Shown in pieces: positions 14,333 to 22,080 of a DNA stretch of 40,183 bases. Location of the stretch: NCBI GenBank assembly GCA_023249105.1, contig JAHFDG010000035.1, forward strand, positions 1-40,183, given 5' to 3'. Every line of letters begins with the position of its first letter. Within the stretch, counting starts at the first letter, position 1. The translations under genes were made by a program, and so were the position numbers. The notes under the pieces were generated by a model, which saw only the letters and a list, made by a program, of their open reading frames with translations, had not been told where the DNA came from and did not search any database. This DNA comes from Candidatus Methanoperedens sp. GTDB taxonomy: Archaea > Halobacteriota > Methanosarcinia > Methanosarcinales > Methanoperedenaceae.

Positions 14333-15580
14333 TTGTTTACAATCGAGAACATTCATGCAAGAGAAATACTTGATTCGCGCGGAAACCCCACAGTAGAAGT
14401 CGATGTTACCACGGAAATCGGCTTTGGGCGCGCAAGCGTCCCTTCAGGCGCATCCACTGGGACAAACGAAGCGATTGAGTTAAGGGATAATGACAACAGG
14501 TACCACGGAAAAGGCGTTATTATCGCGGTGAACAATGTCAATACCGAAATAAAAGAAGCACTCATTGGCATGGACGTTCGCGACCAGCGCGATATTGACA
14601 GGATAATGCTGGAGCTTGACGGCACGGAAAATAAATCAAGACTTGGCGCCAATGCAATCCTGGGCGTCTCGCTGACAGTTGCCCACGCAGCCGCGGATTC
14701 ACTCGGTTTATCCCTTTACCGTTACCTTGGGGGCACAAATGCATTCACGCTTCCGGTTCCCACCATGAACATAATAAACGGGGGAAAACATGCTGGCAAC
14801 GAGCTTGCGATACAGGAATTCATGATACAGCCGGTAGGCGCGCGGACATACCCGGAGGCGCTGCGTATGGGTTCTGAGACATATCAAATGCTTGGCACAA
14901 TACTTTCGAAAAAATACGGCAAATCCTCGGTCAACGTGGGATATGAAGGCGGTTATGCCCCCCCGCTTACAAACACAAAAGATGCGCTCGATGCAGTCGC
15001 CAATGCCATTGAAGAGTCGGGGTACGAGAAAAAAATTACTATCGGACTTGATGCCGCAGCGTCAGAATTCTATAAAGAGGGCATATATACTATCGATGGA
15101 CAGACATTCTCTCCTGATGACCTGGTGGATTTTTATTCTGAGCTTGTGAAAACATATCCAATTCGCTCTATCGAAGACCCGTTCCATGAAGAAGCGTTCG
15201 ATGATTTTGCTGTTTTAACAGGAAAATTAAAAGACACGATAATCGTGGGCGACGACCTTTTCGTGACAAATGTGAAGCGCCTTGAGCAGGGAATTAAAAT
15301 GAATGCCGGGAATGCACTGCTGCTGAAGGTCAACCAGATAGGTACGCTGTCTGAGGCTCTTGATGCTGCAAGGCTTGCTCAGAAGAATAAGTTCAAAGTG
15401 GTCGTGAGCCACAGGTCTGCCGAAACGGAGGATACTACGATTGCGGATATTTCGGTAGCTATCGGCGCTGAATTGATTAAGACAGGAGCGCCTGCAAGAA
15501 GCGAGAGGAACGCGAAGTATAACCAGCTGCTGCGGATTGAGGAAGAGCTGGGGAAGGCTGCAAAGTATATGCAGCTTTAA
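14333..15580 (+). CDS. eno: Enolase (phosphopyruvate hydratase)
   Basis: A 415-residue glycolytic/gluconeogenic enzyme that interconverts 2-phosphoglycerate and phosphoenolpyruvate. The N-terminal domain has AREILDSRGNPTVEVDV and the mobile loop SVPSGASTGTNEAIELRD. The barrel carries the metal ligands in IGLDAAASEF, SIEDPFHEEAFDDF and VGDDLFVTN, the catalytic lysine in the signature LLLKVNQIGTLSEA, and VVSHRSAETEDT. It starts with TTG at 14333, which is supported by a strong AAGGTGAG site five to six bases ahead and by the conserved N-terminus. It follows the deaminase gene and ends in a hairpin terminator at 15582-15612. Confidence 0.96.
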   Translation: MFTIENIHAREILDSRGNPTVEVDVTTEIGFGRASVPSGASTGTNEAIELRDNDNRYHGKGVIIAVNNVNTEIKEALIGMDVRDQRDIDRIMLELDGTENKSRLGANAILGVSLTVAHAAADSLGLSLYRYLGGTNAFTLPVPTMNIINGGKHAGNELAIQEFMIQPVGARTYPEALRMGSETYQMLGTILSKKYGKSSVNVGYEGGYAPPLTNTKDALDAVANAIEESGYEKKITIGLDAAASEFYKEGIYTIDGQTFSPDDLVDFYSELVKTYPIRSIEDPFHEEAFDDFAVLTGKLKDTIIVGDDLFVTNVKRLEQGIKMNAGNALLLKVNQIGTLSEALDAARLAQKNKFKVVVSHRSAETEDTTIADISVAIGAELIKTGAPARSERNAKYNQLLRIEEELGKAAKYMQL

Positions 15581-15581
15581 G

Positions 15582-15612
15582 TTTTCACAACTTTTGTGAA
15601 AATCTTTTATTT
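15582..15612 (+). terminator. Terminator of the enolase gene
   Basis: TTTTCACAACTTTTGTGAAAA is a stem-loop followed by TCTTTTATTTT. It begins two bases after the stop codon. Confidence 0.7.
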
Positions 15613-15739
15613 TGCCTTGATTAAGGATACCAGGGTAGCCTGTATATTGAGTTATCCATAGATACTCGTCTAATAAAAATCTCAAAAATCCTCGACAACC
15701 ATCGAAACATATATAAACTAACCTGACGAAGGTAAATCT

Positions 15740-17020
15740 ATGCTCGAACAATCCATCCGCTCATGGAATCCCTGGTGGGCGCAAAAGATGCCCCCGTCCC
15801 TCACTGGTATAAGAAGGGATATCACGCAGGACATCATTAAAAGCCTCAACACACCCCATATAAAGGACATAATAGGGGTTAGGCGGTGCGGTAAAACCAC
15901 AATTCTCTATCAGGTGGCAGATCATCTGGTATCACAGGGCTTGCAGTCAAAGGATATCGTTTTCCTGAACTTCGACGACCCCTCGATAAACGCTGCCTCA
16001 TTTGAGGAGTTGCAGAAAGAGATTTTCAAAATAAACCCTGAAATATCCCACATATTCCTTGATGAAATACAGCAAAAAACAGGATGGGAACGATGGGTAA
16101 GAACGCTCTACGACACAAAAAAATTCGAGAGGATATTTATTTCAGGCTCCTCGGCAAGCCTGTTATCGCAGGACATGGGAAGAGTCCTCACCGGTAGGCA
16201 TATCACCTTCAATGCGACCCCTTTTTCCTTCAGGGAATACCTCAAAAAGAGAGAATGGGGGGGTTTTAGCCCTGAATCCCTCTCTTATAACAAAGACAAA
16301 CTCCTCCATTACTTGAGTGCATATCTTGAAACGGGAGGCTTTCCTGAAACAATCGGTCTGGATGAATTCGGTCGCAAACAGGTGCTAATCTCACTTTACA
16401 ACGATATACTTGCCAGGGACATTTCTTCCAGATTTGATGCTTCTTTTGAGATTACAGACAGGATATGCAGGTTCATGCTGACAAACCCCGGGGCTACGTA
16501 CTCAAGCAACAGTGTGGCGCGCGCCACAGGTACAGCCGTGGAGACGGCGGAGAAATATATCAATTATTTGAAGGAGTCACTTCTTGTACATGACCTTCCG
16601 ATTTTCTCATTCAAATTGAAGACCCAGTTCAAACAAAATAAAAAGACGTATCCGGTGGATACAGGTATTCGAAATGCCGTTTGTTTGCGGTTTTCACAGG
16701 ATACGGGTAAGCTCGCCGAGACGGTAGTGTTTTTGGAGCTCAAGCGGCGAAATGCTGAAGTTTACTACTGGAAAAGCCAGGATGGTTATGAAGTTGATTT
16801 TTTAGTTAAAAAAGGACAAAAGATTGCCGGTCTTATCCAGGTTGCATGGGATGTAAGAAACGAGGACACGCAAAAGCGTGAGGAACGTGCGCTTGATTAT
16901 GCGATGGAGGAACTGGATGTGAATACAGGAATAATTTTAACAGAGGATTACGAGAAAACTCGTGAAGAAAACGGGAAAACAATAAAATACATGCCGATGT
17001 GGAAGTGGCTGCTGGTATGA
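15740..17020 (+). CDS. AAA_14/DUF4143 ATP-binding protein
   Basis: A 426-residue protein. The N-terminal ATPase (AAA_14) has a Walker A loop IIGVRRCGKTTILYQ at about residues 45-59 and Walker B SHIFLDEIQ, followed by the arginine-containing FISGSSASLLS sensor. The C-terminal DUF4143 domain contains the winged-helix and nuclease-like core (LAETVVFLELKRRNAEVYYW and GYEVDFLVKKG), similar to PD-(D/E)XK folds. Hundreds of paralogues occur in archaea, often near mobile genes; their cellular role is not established. The ATG at 15740 is used. The gene is flanked by terminator-like sequence on both sides and stands alone, so it is probably a mobile single-gene unit. Confidence 0.8.
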   Translation: MLEQSIRSWNPWWAQKMPPSLTGIRRDITQDIIKSLNTPHIKDIIGVRRCGKTTILYQVADHLVSQGLQSKDIVFLNFDDPSINAASFEELQKEIFKINPEISHIFLDEIQQKTGWERWVRTLYDTKKFERIFISGSSASLLSQDMGRVLTGRHITFNATPFSFREYLKKREWGGFSPESLSYNKDKLLHYLSAYLETGGFPETIGLDEFGRKQVLISLYNDILARDISSRFDASFEITDRICRFMLTNPGATYSSNSVARATGTAVETAEKYINYLKESLLVHDLPIFSFKLKTQFKQNKKTYPVDTGIRNAVCLRFSQDTGKLAETVVFLELKRRNAEVYYWKSQDGYEVDFLVKKGQKIAGLIQVAWDVRNEDTQKREERALDYAMEELDVNTGIILTEDYEKTREENGKTIKYMPMWKWLLV

Positions 17021-17145
17021 TGTTTTCACAATTATAGTTTTTTTTCAATTTTTTCAAAACTACCTGATTTTTTTACACATCTTCCTGCATTAAAATCAAA
17101 CAATTTATTATCCATGAAATACTTTTAAAGAGCAAGGAGGAGTTA

Positions 17146-17547
17146 GTGTTGATAGATTATTCCAGAGAAACAAAATTAAGTGTAAAGCTAGCAGTAGAAA
17201 AGCTTACAAAAGACCTGGTAGATAACAAATGGGGTGTGCTGACCGTAATCGACGTGAAAAAGATTCTTGCTGAGAAACTCAAGATTGAATATACCGATTA
17301 TGTCATCCTTGACGTCTGCAATCCCGGTCTTGCCCACAGGGGCCTTTCCATAAACAAGCAGGCTGGCCTCATTTTACCGTGCAAGATTGTGGTATATGAT
17401 GATAATGGGAAAACAAAGATTTCACTGTACAAACCCACAGTAGCATTAAGCACTGCATCATCCATGACGGGATATGACAAATTGAGTAAACTGGCTATTG
17501 AGGCTGAAGACGGTTTAAACAAAATCATTGATATGCAGGAGGAGTAA
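17146..17547 (+). CDS. DUF302 family protein, first gene of the redox operon
   Basis: A 133-residue protein starting at GTG 17146, which has an excellent AAGGAGG site seven bases ahead. The DUF302 core is visible as 'KLAVEKLTKDLVDNKWGVLT' then the strands YVILDVCNPGLAHRGLS and LPCKIVVYDDNGKTKISLYKP. DUF302 proteins form a small alpha-beta dimer; one cysteine (CNPGLAHR) lies where members bind a ligand. They recur next to rubrerythrin and oxygen-stress genes, and some are associated with redox signalling, but the biochemical role is unknown. The rubrerythrin-like gene starts two bases after the stop, so the two are co-translated. Confidence 0.75.
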   Translation: MLIDYSRETKLSVKLAVEKLTKDLVDNKWGVLTVIDVKKILAEKLKIEYTDYVILDVCNPGLAHRGLSINKQAGLILPCKIVVYDDNGKTKISLYKPTVALSTASSMTGYDKLSKLAIEAEDGLNKIIDMQEE

Positions 17548-17549
17548 AT

Positions 17550-17939
17550 ATGCAGACCGTAGAAATAATGGAAAAAACCTTCGATTCCGAATCCAACGAT
17601 ATCGCCTTATACCTTGCAATGTCACGCAAAGCAGAATATGAAGGGCACCCTGAGATAGCATCGTATCTCCTGAATGTGGCTATGGATGAAGCGCGACATG
17701 CTGCTGAGTTTGCAACTCTCCTGGGCAAGGTCAAGGATACAAGGACAAATCTTGTTAACATGCTCGCAAGCGAGGTGAAAGCGGAAAAGGACAAAGGGAA
17801 AGCCGCAAAAATCGCATTTGCCGAAGGTCATGATGAAGCGTTCCAGTTTTTTGAAAAGTCGATGCATGATGAACGCAGGCATAAGGAAGGAATAAAAAAA
17901 GTTCTTTCAAAATTGGGAAAAGGATTAAATCAACAATAA
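17550..17939 (+). CDS. Rubrerythrin-like di-iron protein without a rubredoxin domain
   Basis: A 129-residue four-helix protein. The first half-site has ESNDIALYLAMSRKAEYEG and MDEARHAAEF; the second has FAEGHDEAFQFF and MHDERRHKEG. The paired 'E...ExxRH' motifs are the ligands of the non-haem di-iron centre that reduces hydrogen peroxide in strict anaerobes. The C-terminal rubredoxin domain of classical rubrerythrin is missing, so an external electron donor is needed; the rubredoxin module of the disulfide reductase gene at 23442 in the same cluster is a candidate. A GGAGG site overlaps the end of the DUF302 gene. Peroxidase activity is inferred from family, not shown. Confidence 0.8.
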   Translation: MQTVEIMEKTFDSESNDIALYLAMSRKAEYEGHPEIASYLLNVAMDEARHAAEFATLLGKVKDTRTNLVNMLASEVKAEKDKGKAAKIAFAEGHDEAFQFFEKSMHDERRHKEGIKKVLSKLGKGLNQQ

Positions 17940-17963
17940 ACAATGATAATATGGGAGAAAAAT

Positions 17964-18368
17964 ATGGAACCTGATAAAATAATTAAAAGTATAGATAATA
18001 AAATGGGTTTTACACCTGAAATCATGAACATGATGGGTGAAATGAATCCCGAATTGTTTGAACACTATAAGAAATGTGATGACGGCATCCAGGAGGATGG
18101 CGCCCTATCTGCAAAGGTAAAAGTATTGATGTCGCTTGCGGTCATGGCAGCCCAGAGATGCGAGCCCTGCTGTGAATCCCAGATGAGAAGCGCCCTTAAC
18201 CATGGCGCAACAAAAGAAGAGATAATGGAGACTATGAATGTGGTTTTCATTACGTCGGGCGCGCCGGGTGTAGCAGCATGCAAGAGAGCCCTGAAACTGA
18301 TGGAGGGTAAGGAAGGCCATGAACATGGCAGCGGTCATGGCTGCATGGGCGGAAGAAGAAGGCAATAA
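17964..18368 (+). CDS. Carboxymuconolactone decarboxylase / AhpD-like protein
   Basis: A 134-residue protein from the ATG at 17964, chosen because GGGAG lies six bases ahead; an ATG at 17943 is possible. The CMD core is [20 protein letters not shown] followed by [20 protein letters not shown]. The CEPC motif and the histidine 10-11 residues later match the peroxidase-type AhpD active site (CxxC...H), here used for thiol-disulfide exchange. The tail is rich in glycine and histidine ([16 protein letters not shown]) and could bind metal. It lies third in the oxidative stress part of the operon and could reduce peroxides with electrons from a redoxin; that is an inference from neighbours. Confidence 0.75.
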   Translation: MEPDKIIKSIDNKMGFTPEIMNMMGEMNPELFEHYKKCDDGIQEDGALSAKVKVLMSLAVMAAQRCEPCCESQMRSALNHGATKEEIMETMNVVFITSGAPGVAACKRALKLMEGKEGHEHGSGHGCMGGRRRQ

Positions 18369-18378
18369 ACCATAAGGA

Positions 18379-18388
18379 TTTAAATATA
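18379..18388 (+). promoter_or_regulatory. Internal TATA box ahead of the ferritin-like gene
   Basis: TTTAAATATA with an A-rich BRE-like flank (CATAAGGA) lies 51-60 bases before the ATG at 18439. Initiation about 25 bases further on would fall within the palindrome at 18396-18413. It allows genes from 18439 onwards to be transcribed separately from the three upstream genes. Confidence 0.55.
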
Positions 18389-18395
18389 TTCATGT

Positions 18396-18413
18396 TCATT
18401 GATTTATCAATGA
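18396..18413. promoter_or_regulatory. Palindromic operator candidate TCATTGAT-TT-ATCAATGA
   Basis: A perfect 8-bp inverted repeat with a two-base spacer lies between the TATA box and the ribosome binding site of the ferritin-like gene, over the expected transcription start. Position and symmetry fit a dimeric repressor site. No match elsewhere in the window was noticed. Confidence 0.55.
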
Positions 18414-18438
18414 TATTAAAGTTTAAGGGAGGATAAAT

Positions 18439-18858
18439 ATGAGCCAGAAAATAATAGATGCATTGAACAAGGACAGGGAGGGCGAATTGAGCGCCATCAT
18501 ACAGTATATGAAACATCATTATGAGGGGGAAGGGATGGAAAGCCCGGCAATTCTTGAGATATTCAAATCAACTGCAAAGGATGAGATGGGGCATGCAGAG
18601 AAGCTGGGCGAGAGGATAGTTTACCTTGGTGGAATCCCCACAAAGAAGCCGGAACCTATCGTTGAGGGCGGGAATTTGAAAAAGATGGTACAGGATGACC
18701 TGGCAAAGGAGAACGCTGCAATCAAACAGTATAAAGAGCATATCAAACTCGCGATTAAGGAGAATGACCCGACCACGAGGCTCATGCTCGAAGAAATCCT
18801 CTCGGACGAAGAAGGACATGCAGATACGTGGGAGACCACACTCGGGATAAAGAAATAA
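18439..18858 (+). CDS. Ferritin-like / bacterioferritin-type di-iron protein
   Basis: A 139-residue four-helix protein. LNKDREGELSAIIQYMKHHY and STAKDEMGHAEKLGERI form the first half of a di-iron site, KENAAIKQYKEHIKLA and LSDEEGHADTWE the second. The glutamate and 'ExxH' ligands are all present. Members of this family store or detoxify iron or reduce peroxide. A strong AAGGGAGG site precedes the ATG, and a promoter with a palindromic operator lies just upstream, so this gene may respond to iron or oxidants independently of the first three genes. The stop is five bases before the mcrC start. Confidence 0.8.
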   Translation: MSQKIIDALNKDREGELSAIIQYMKHHYEGEGMESPAILEIFKSTAKDEMGHAEKLGERIVYLGGIPTKKPEPIVEGGNLKKMVQDDLAKENAAIKQYKEHIKLAIKENDPTTRLMLEEILSDEEGHADTWETTLGIKK

Positions 18859-18863
18859 AAATC

Positions 18864-19547
18864 ATGTTTGGAAGAGAAACGCAACTTGTAGACTGCAGGG
18901 AAGCAATGGGCCTGGGGCGGGGCGGCGGTCTTGCCCAGCGCGGAACACTTTCTGAAGCCGCAAGACCCGATGTCGTCGCGATTGCCATGACACCGGGCCG
19001 CCGGCATATCACAAAGCCAGTATGTGAGATAACGCAGGGGCTTCGGCGGGAAAGCATACAGGTTAGCGTACTTGTTCTTGAGGCAGGCGCCGGCATTCCA
19101 ATGGATGAGGTCGGAGCTTCCACTATCTCTAAAGGATATGGGGCAAATTTCGGGTTGACAGCAAAAGAGATTGAACAGATAGCAAGGCACAAAGTCGTGC
19201 TAATTAATATGGGCAATGTTAATTCTCATATACTCTCAAAGACAAAGAAAATCCTCAAGTATGTCAACATACCTGCCGTTATAGCCTGTGAATACCCCAT
19301 CGATTTTGAGGATTTCGCAAAAGTGGGTATCAAGACAAAATTCGTAAGACCCAAAAATCCTGAAACAGAAGGCACTGTGGTTGCGATCGTCAGCGGTATA
19401 ACGAGGGGCGAGACCTGTTCAAGGATAAAATTGAATGAACTGGCAAAGGAAATCAGGCAAATACTGGGTGCGAAAATAGAAGCTACCCACGCGGTCAGAA
19501 GCGATTTATTAATAAAAGAAGGACTGATGGCTAGTGAAGGAGAGTGA
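18864..19547 (+). CDS. mcrC: McrC family protein (methyl-coenzyme M reductase activation component)
   Basis: A 227-residue protein that matches McrC (COG4056) along its whole length. Landmarks are VDCREAMGLGRGGGLAQRGT near the N-terminus, AMTPGRRHITKPVCEITQGL, VLVLEAGAGIP, IACEYPIDFEDFAKVGIKTK and VSGITRGETCSRIKLNEL. In methanogens McrC is encoded in the mcrBDCGA operon and belongs to the ATP-dependent complex that reduces the nickel cofactor F430 of MCR to its active state. Here no mcr structural gene is nearby; the gene sits between a ferritin-like gene and two DUF2180 genes, next to ferredoxin-linked enzymes. ATG 18864 is used, since the family starts 'M..r.tq.vDCRE'; a start at 18828 would overlap the previous gene. 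Two cysteines and the GGGLAQRG loop are conserved. Confidence 0.9.
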   Translation: MFGRETQLVDCREAMGLGRGGGLAQRGTLSEAARPDVVAIAMTPGRRHITKPVCEITQGLRRESIQVSVLVLEAGAGIPMDEVGASTISKGYGANFGLTAKEIEQIARHKVVLINMGNVNSHILSKTKKILKYVNIPAVIACEYPIDFEDFAKVGIKTKFVRPKNPETEGTVVAIVSGITRGETCSRIKLNELAKEIRQILGAKIEATHAVRSDLLIKEGLMASEGE

Positions 19548-19553
19548 ATTGGT

Positions 19554-19766
19554 ATGAAATGTTACGTTTGCGCCAAAATGGGAAAAGATACGGATGCTGT
19601 AGCAGCATGTATCGTATGCGGTATGGGTGTTTGCATGGAACATGCAATCTATGAGGAAACGCCTGTGTGGAAAGGTGACTATCCAGTAAGGCTTGAAAAA
19701 GATATCGAGAACATGAAACGAATACTGTGTCCGCCCTGTCATGAAGCTCTTAAAGAGAACTGGTGA
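19554..19766 (+). CDS. DUF2180 zinc protein, first of a tandem pair
   Basis: A 70-residue protein with conserved metal ligands: MKCYVCAKMG, ACIVCGMGVCMEHA and ILCPPCHEAL give four CxxC-type pairs plus a histidine, enough for two zinc sites. It matches DUF2180, a family almost confined to methanogens and relatives and of unknown function. A GGAG site overlaps the end of mcrC. The next gene encodes a paralogue with the same cysteine spacing, so the pair arose by tandem duplication. Confidence 0.8.
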   Translation: MKCYVCAKMGKDTDAVAACIVCGMGVCMEHAIYEETPVWKGDYPVRLEKDIENMKRILCPPCHEALKENW

Positions 19767-19771
19767 TCGTT

Positions 19772-19993
19772 ATGTTGAAATGTTATGAATGCGCCCAAAA
19801 CGGGACAGTTGAAGAATCCGTATCTATCTGCATAATGTGCGGCAAAGGGCTTTGTATGGAACATGCAAAGAGGATTGACCTTCCAATATGGGAAGGAGGA
19901 TATCCGGCCCCTGTCAAAATCCTGAAGAAAGGTTTACCTAGATTTGTATGCAGGGACTGCGGCAATATTCTGGTGCCGGGAGCCTGTGAATAA
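19772..19993 (+). CDS. DUF2180 zinc protein, second of a tandem pair
   Basis: A 73-residue paralogue of the preceding gene: [28 protein letters not shown] and [10 protein letters not shown] carry the same metal ligands in the same spacing, and [10 protein letters not shown] corresponds to WKGDYPVRLE. The ATG at 19772 is preferred because it aligns with the start of the first copy; a GTG at 19763 overlaps the stop of the previous gene. The two copies have diverged to roughly half identity, so both have been kept for some time and may form a heteromer. It precedes the oxidoreductase genes by 11 bases. Confidence 0.8.
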   Translation: MLKCYECAQNGTVEESVSICIMCGKGLCMEHAKRIDLPIWEGGYPAPVKILKKGLPRFVCRDCGNILVPGACE

Positions 19994-20004
19994 AAGAGCA
20001 TGGC

Positions 20005-20904
20005 ATGTTTGAGGTCAGATTTCATGGGAGGGGCGGGCAGGGTGCGGTCATGGCTGCCCAGACTCTTGCAGAAGCTGCGGTAATTGAGGGAAACTATGCC
20101 GTCGCCTTCCCGTTTTTTGGCGCTGAAAGACGTGGAGCCCCTGTTCTTGCCTTCACAAGGATAGATTCTAAGAAAATATACAGCAAGACACAGATTTATT
20201 CACCCGACTGCGTGGTTGTACTTGACGATTCGCTTCTCGATACAATCGATGTGGTAGCAGGGTTAAAACCCGGGGGTTCGGTTGTCATAAATTCCAGGGA
20301 TAAGCCAGAAGATATAGACCTGGGAATTAGCGTCAAGACAGCGGTTGTAGATGCTACCTCGGTAGCGCTTGAAATCCTGAAAGCCCCGATAACAAATACG
20401 GCTATCCTCGGCGCGTTTGCCAGAGCCACCGGGATTATTAAGCTTGAATCCCTGGAAGAAGCTATCAAGAGAAGGTTTGGCGAGAAACTCGGTGAAAAAA
20501 TAGCCGAGAGGAATTCCCTTGCCGCAAGGACAGCTTACGGAAAGACCGTTATCGGGACAAGTAAAGGGATAAAGAAACTTGAACCCAAAAAACAGTGGCT
20601 TCCGACGTATCAGGAGCTTCCGGCAGGCGGCTCTCTCATTGAGGGGAAAACGGATGCGGGTCTTATCGGTCCCGGGAGTTTTATCGAGAACAAGGTGTCG
20701 GGCTGGGCGACATTCCGCCCGCTGCGGGACAGGGAAAAATGCACCATGTGTCTTTTGTGCTGGTTTTACTGCCCCGAAGGCACCATCGTGCGTATCTCGG
20801 ACAGGGGCGACCTCATGACCAATTATGATTATTGCAAGGGCTGTGGTGTATGCGCCAACGAATGCCCTGTTGATGCAATAAAAATGGTGAGGGCGAGGGT
20901 GTAA
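20005..20904 (+). CDS. 2-oxoacid:ferredoxin oxidoreductase, fused gamma and delta subunits
   Basis: A 299-residue fusion. Residues 1-185 are the gamma (PorC) subunit with [20 protein letters not shown] and [16 protein letters not shown]. After a linker, residues 240-295 form a delta (PorD) ferredoxin domain with two [4Fe-4S] motifs: Cys246-249-252-256 ([12 protein letters not shown]) and Cys277-280-283-287 ([12 protein letters not shown]). The subunit passes electrons from the TPP site in the beta subunit to soluble ferredoxin. In many archaea gamma and delta are separate genes; the fusion is also known. The alpha and beta genes follow at once. The true substrate (pyruvate, 2-oxoisovalerate or aryl-2-oxoacid) is not fixed by sequence alone. 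Confidence 0.88.
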   Translation: MFEVRFHGRGGQGAVMAAQTLAEAAVIEGNYAVAFPFFGAERRGAPVLAFTRIDSKKIYSKTQIYSPDCVVVLDDSLLDTIDVVAGLKPGGSVVINSRDKPEDIDLGISVKTAVVDATSVALEILKAPITNTAILGAFARATGIIKLESLEEAIKRRFGEKLGEKIAERNSLAARTAYGKTVIGTSKGIKKLEPKKQWLPTYQELPAGGSLIEGKTDAGLIGPGSFIENKVSGWATFRPLRDREKCTMCLLCWFYCPEGTIVRISDRGDLMTNYDYCKGCGVCANECPVDAIKMVRARV

Positions 20905-20907
20905 AGC

Positions 20908-22080
20908 ATGAAAAAAGTAATAACAGGCGACCATGCAGTTGCCCTGGGAGCAAAGCTCTGCCGTGTGGACGTGGTGCCGGCATACCCGATTACGCCGCAA
21001 ACGCTTATTATTGAGCATATTGCTGATTTTGTCAATGACGGGGAAATGGATGCAAAGTTCCTGACAATGGAGTCGGAGCATAGCGTGATGAGCGCGGCAG
21101 CCGCAGCGTCAGCAGCAGGCGCAAGGGTATTCACAGCGACATCTTCGCAAGGGTTAGCTTTCATGTACGAGATGCTCTATGCCACAGCGCCCCTGCGTCT
21201 TCCAATAGTAATGGTGAATGCCAATCGAACGCTCGGAGGTCCTCCGGGTATCTGGTGCGAGCATAATGATTCCATGGGGGTACGGGATTCAGGCTGGCTA
21301 CAGGTATATGTGGAAGACAATCAGGAAGCTCTTGACATGGTAATCCAATCATTCAGGATTGCAGAGGATAAACGCGTACTCCTTCCCGTAATGCCGTGTC
21401 TTGACGGTTTCGTGCTTACGCATACGGTCGAACCCGTGGATGTCCCGCAGCAGGAGGATGTTGATTCCTTCCTTCCAGCTTTTGCACCCGATATTATGCT
21501 TGATCCCGCAAGGCCGGCAATGATGGGGATTTTCATGCCAGCCGAGTACATAATGGAATTGCGCCGCCAGACTATGGGCGCTGTGGAATCGGCAAAAAAA
21601 GTTATCAGGGAAATAAACGATGAGTTTGCCAGGGTTTTCGGAAGAAATTATGGGGGTATGATTGATACTTACATGATGGAGGATGCAGAAGTGGCACTGG
21701 TCACAATGGGCACTGTAACAAGCACTTCGCGTGAAGTGGTGGAAGAACTTAGAAAAGCGGGGAAAAAAGTCGGGCTTGTGAAATTGAGATTCTTCAGGCC
21801 GTTCCCGTCCGAGGATTTAAGGAAAGCTTTGTCCGGTGTGAGCGCAGTCGGGGTTTTTGACCGCTCGATATCTTATCACGGCGGAGGGCCGGCATTTAAC
21901 GAGATTCAATCAGCGCTTTACGGTATGACCGTACCGGTCATCAATCATCTTGCAGGTATCGGGGGACGGGACGTGACAAGAGAGCAGATAATAAAAATGT
22001 TTGAGATAACGATTAAGGCGGGAAATGGTGAAAAAGTGAATCCGATAAACTGGCATAATACGCGTGGTGAGACAGTATGA
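20908..22080 (+). CDS. 2-oxoacid:ferredoxin oxidoreductase, alpha subunit
   Basis: A 390-residue PorA-type subunit. The pyrimidine-binding domain has TGDHAVALGAKLCRVDVVPA followed by YPITPQTLIIEHIADF, then MESEHSVMSAAAAASAAGAR, the conserved glutamate region, and ATSSQGLAFMYEMLY. The transketolase C-terminal-like domain II has VALVTMGTVTSTSREVVEEL and VKLRFFRPFPSEDLRKAL. It binds thiamine pyrophosphate and the CoA substrate together with the beta subunit. The stop codon overlaps the beta start by four bases. The length and domain order are those of archaeal pyruvate and isovalerate oxidoreductases. Confidence 0.9.
   Translation: MKKVITGDHAVALGAKLCRVDVVPAYPITPQTLIIEHIADFVNDGEMDAKFLTMESEHSVMSAAAAASAAGARVFTATSSQGLAFMYEMLYATAPLRLPIVMVNANRTLGGPPGIWCEHNDSMGVRDSGWLQVYVEDNQEALDMVIQSFRIAEDKRVLLPVMPCLDGFVLTHTVEPVDVPQQEDVDSFLPAFAPDIMLDPARPAMMGIFMPAEYIMELRRQTMGAVESAKKVIREINDEFARVFGRNYGGMIDTYMMEDAEVALVTMGTVTSTSREVVEELRKAGKKVGLVKLRFFRPFPSEDLRKALSGVSAVGVFDRSISYHGGGPAFNEIQSALYGMTVPVINHLAGIGGRDVTREQIIKMFEITIKAGNGEKVNPINWHNTRGETV

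Noticed and set aside
18864-19547. Presence of an mcr operon around the McrC gene
   Set aside because: No mcrA, mcrB, mcrG or mcrD sequences are found on either side; the neighbours are ferritin-like and DUF2180 genes.
20263-21081. Long open frame of 272 codons on the minus strand
   Set aside because: It is fully antisense to the well-supported porCD and porA genes, is rich in Cys, His and Arg in a random pattern, and has no family features.
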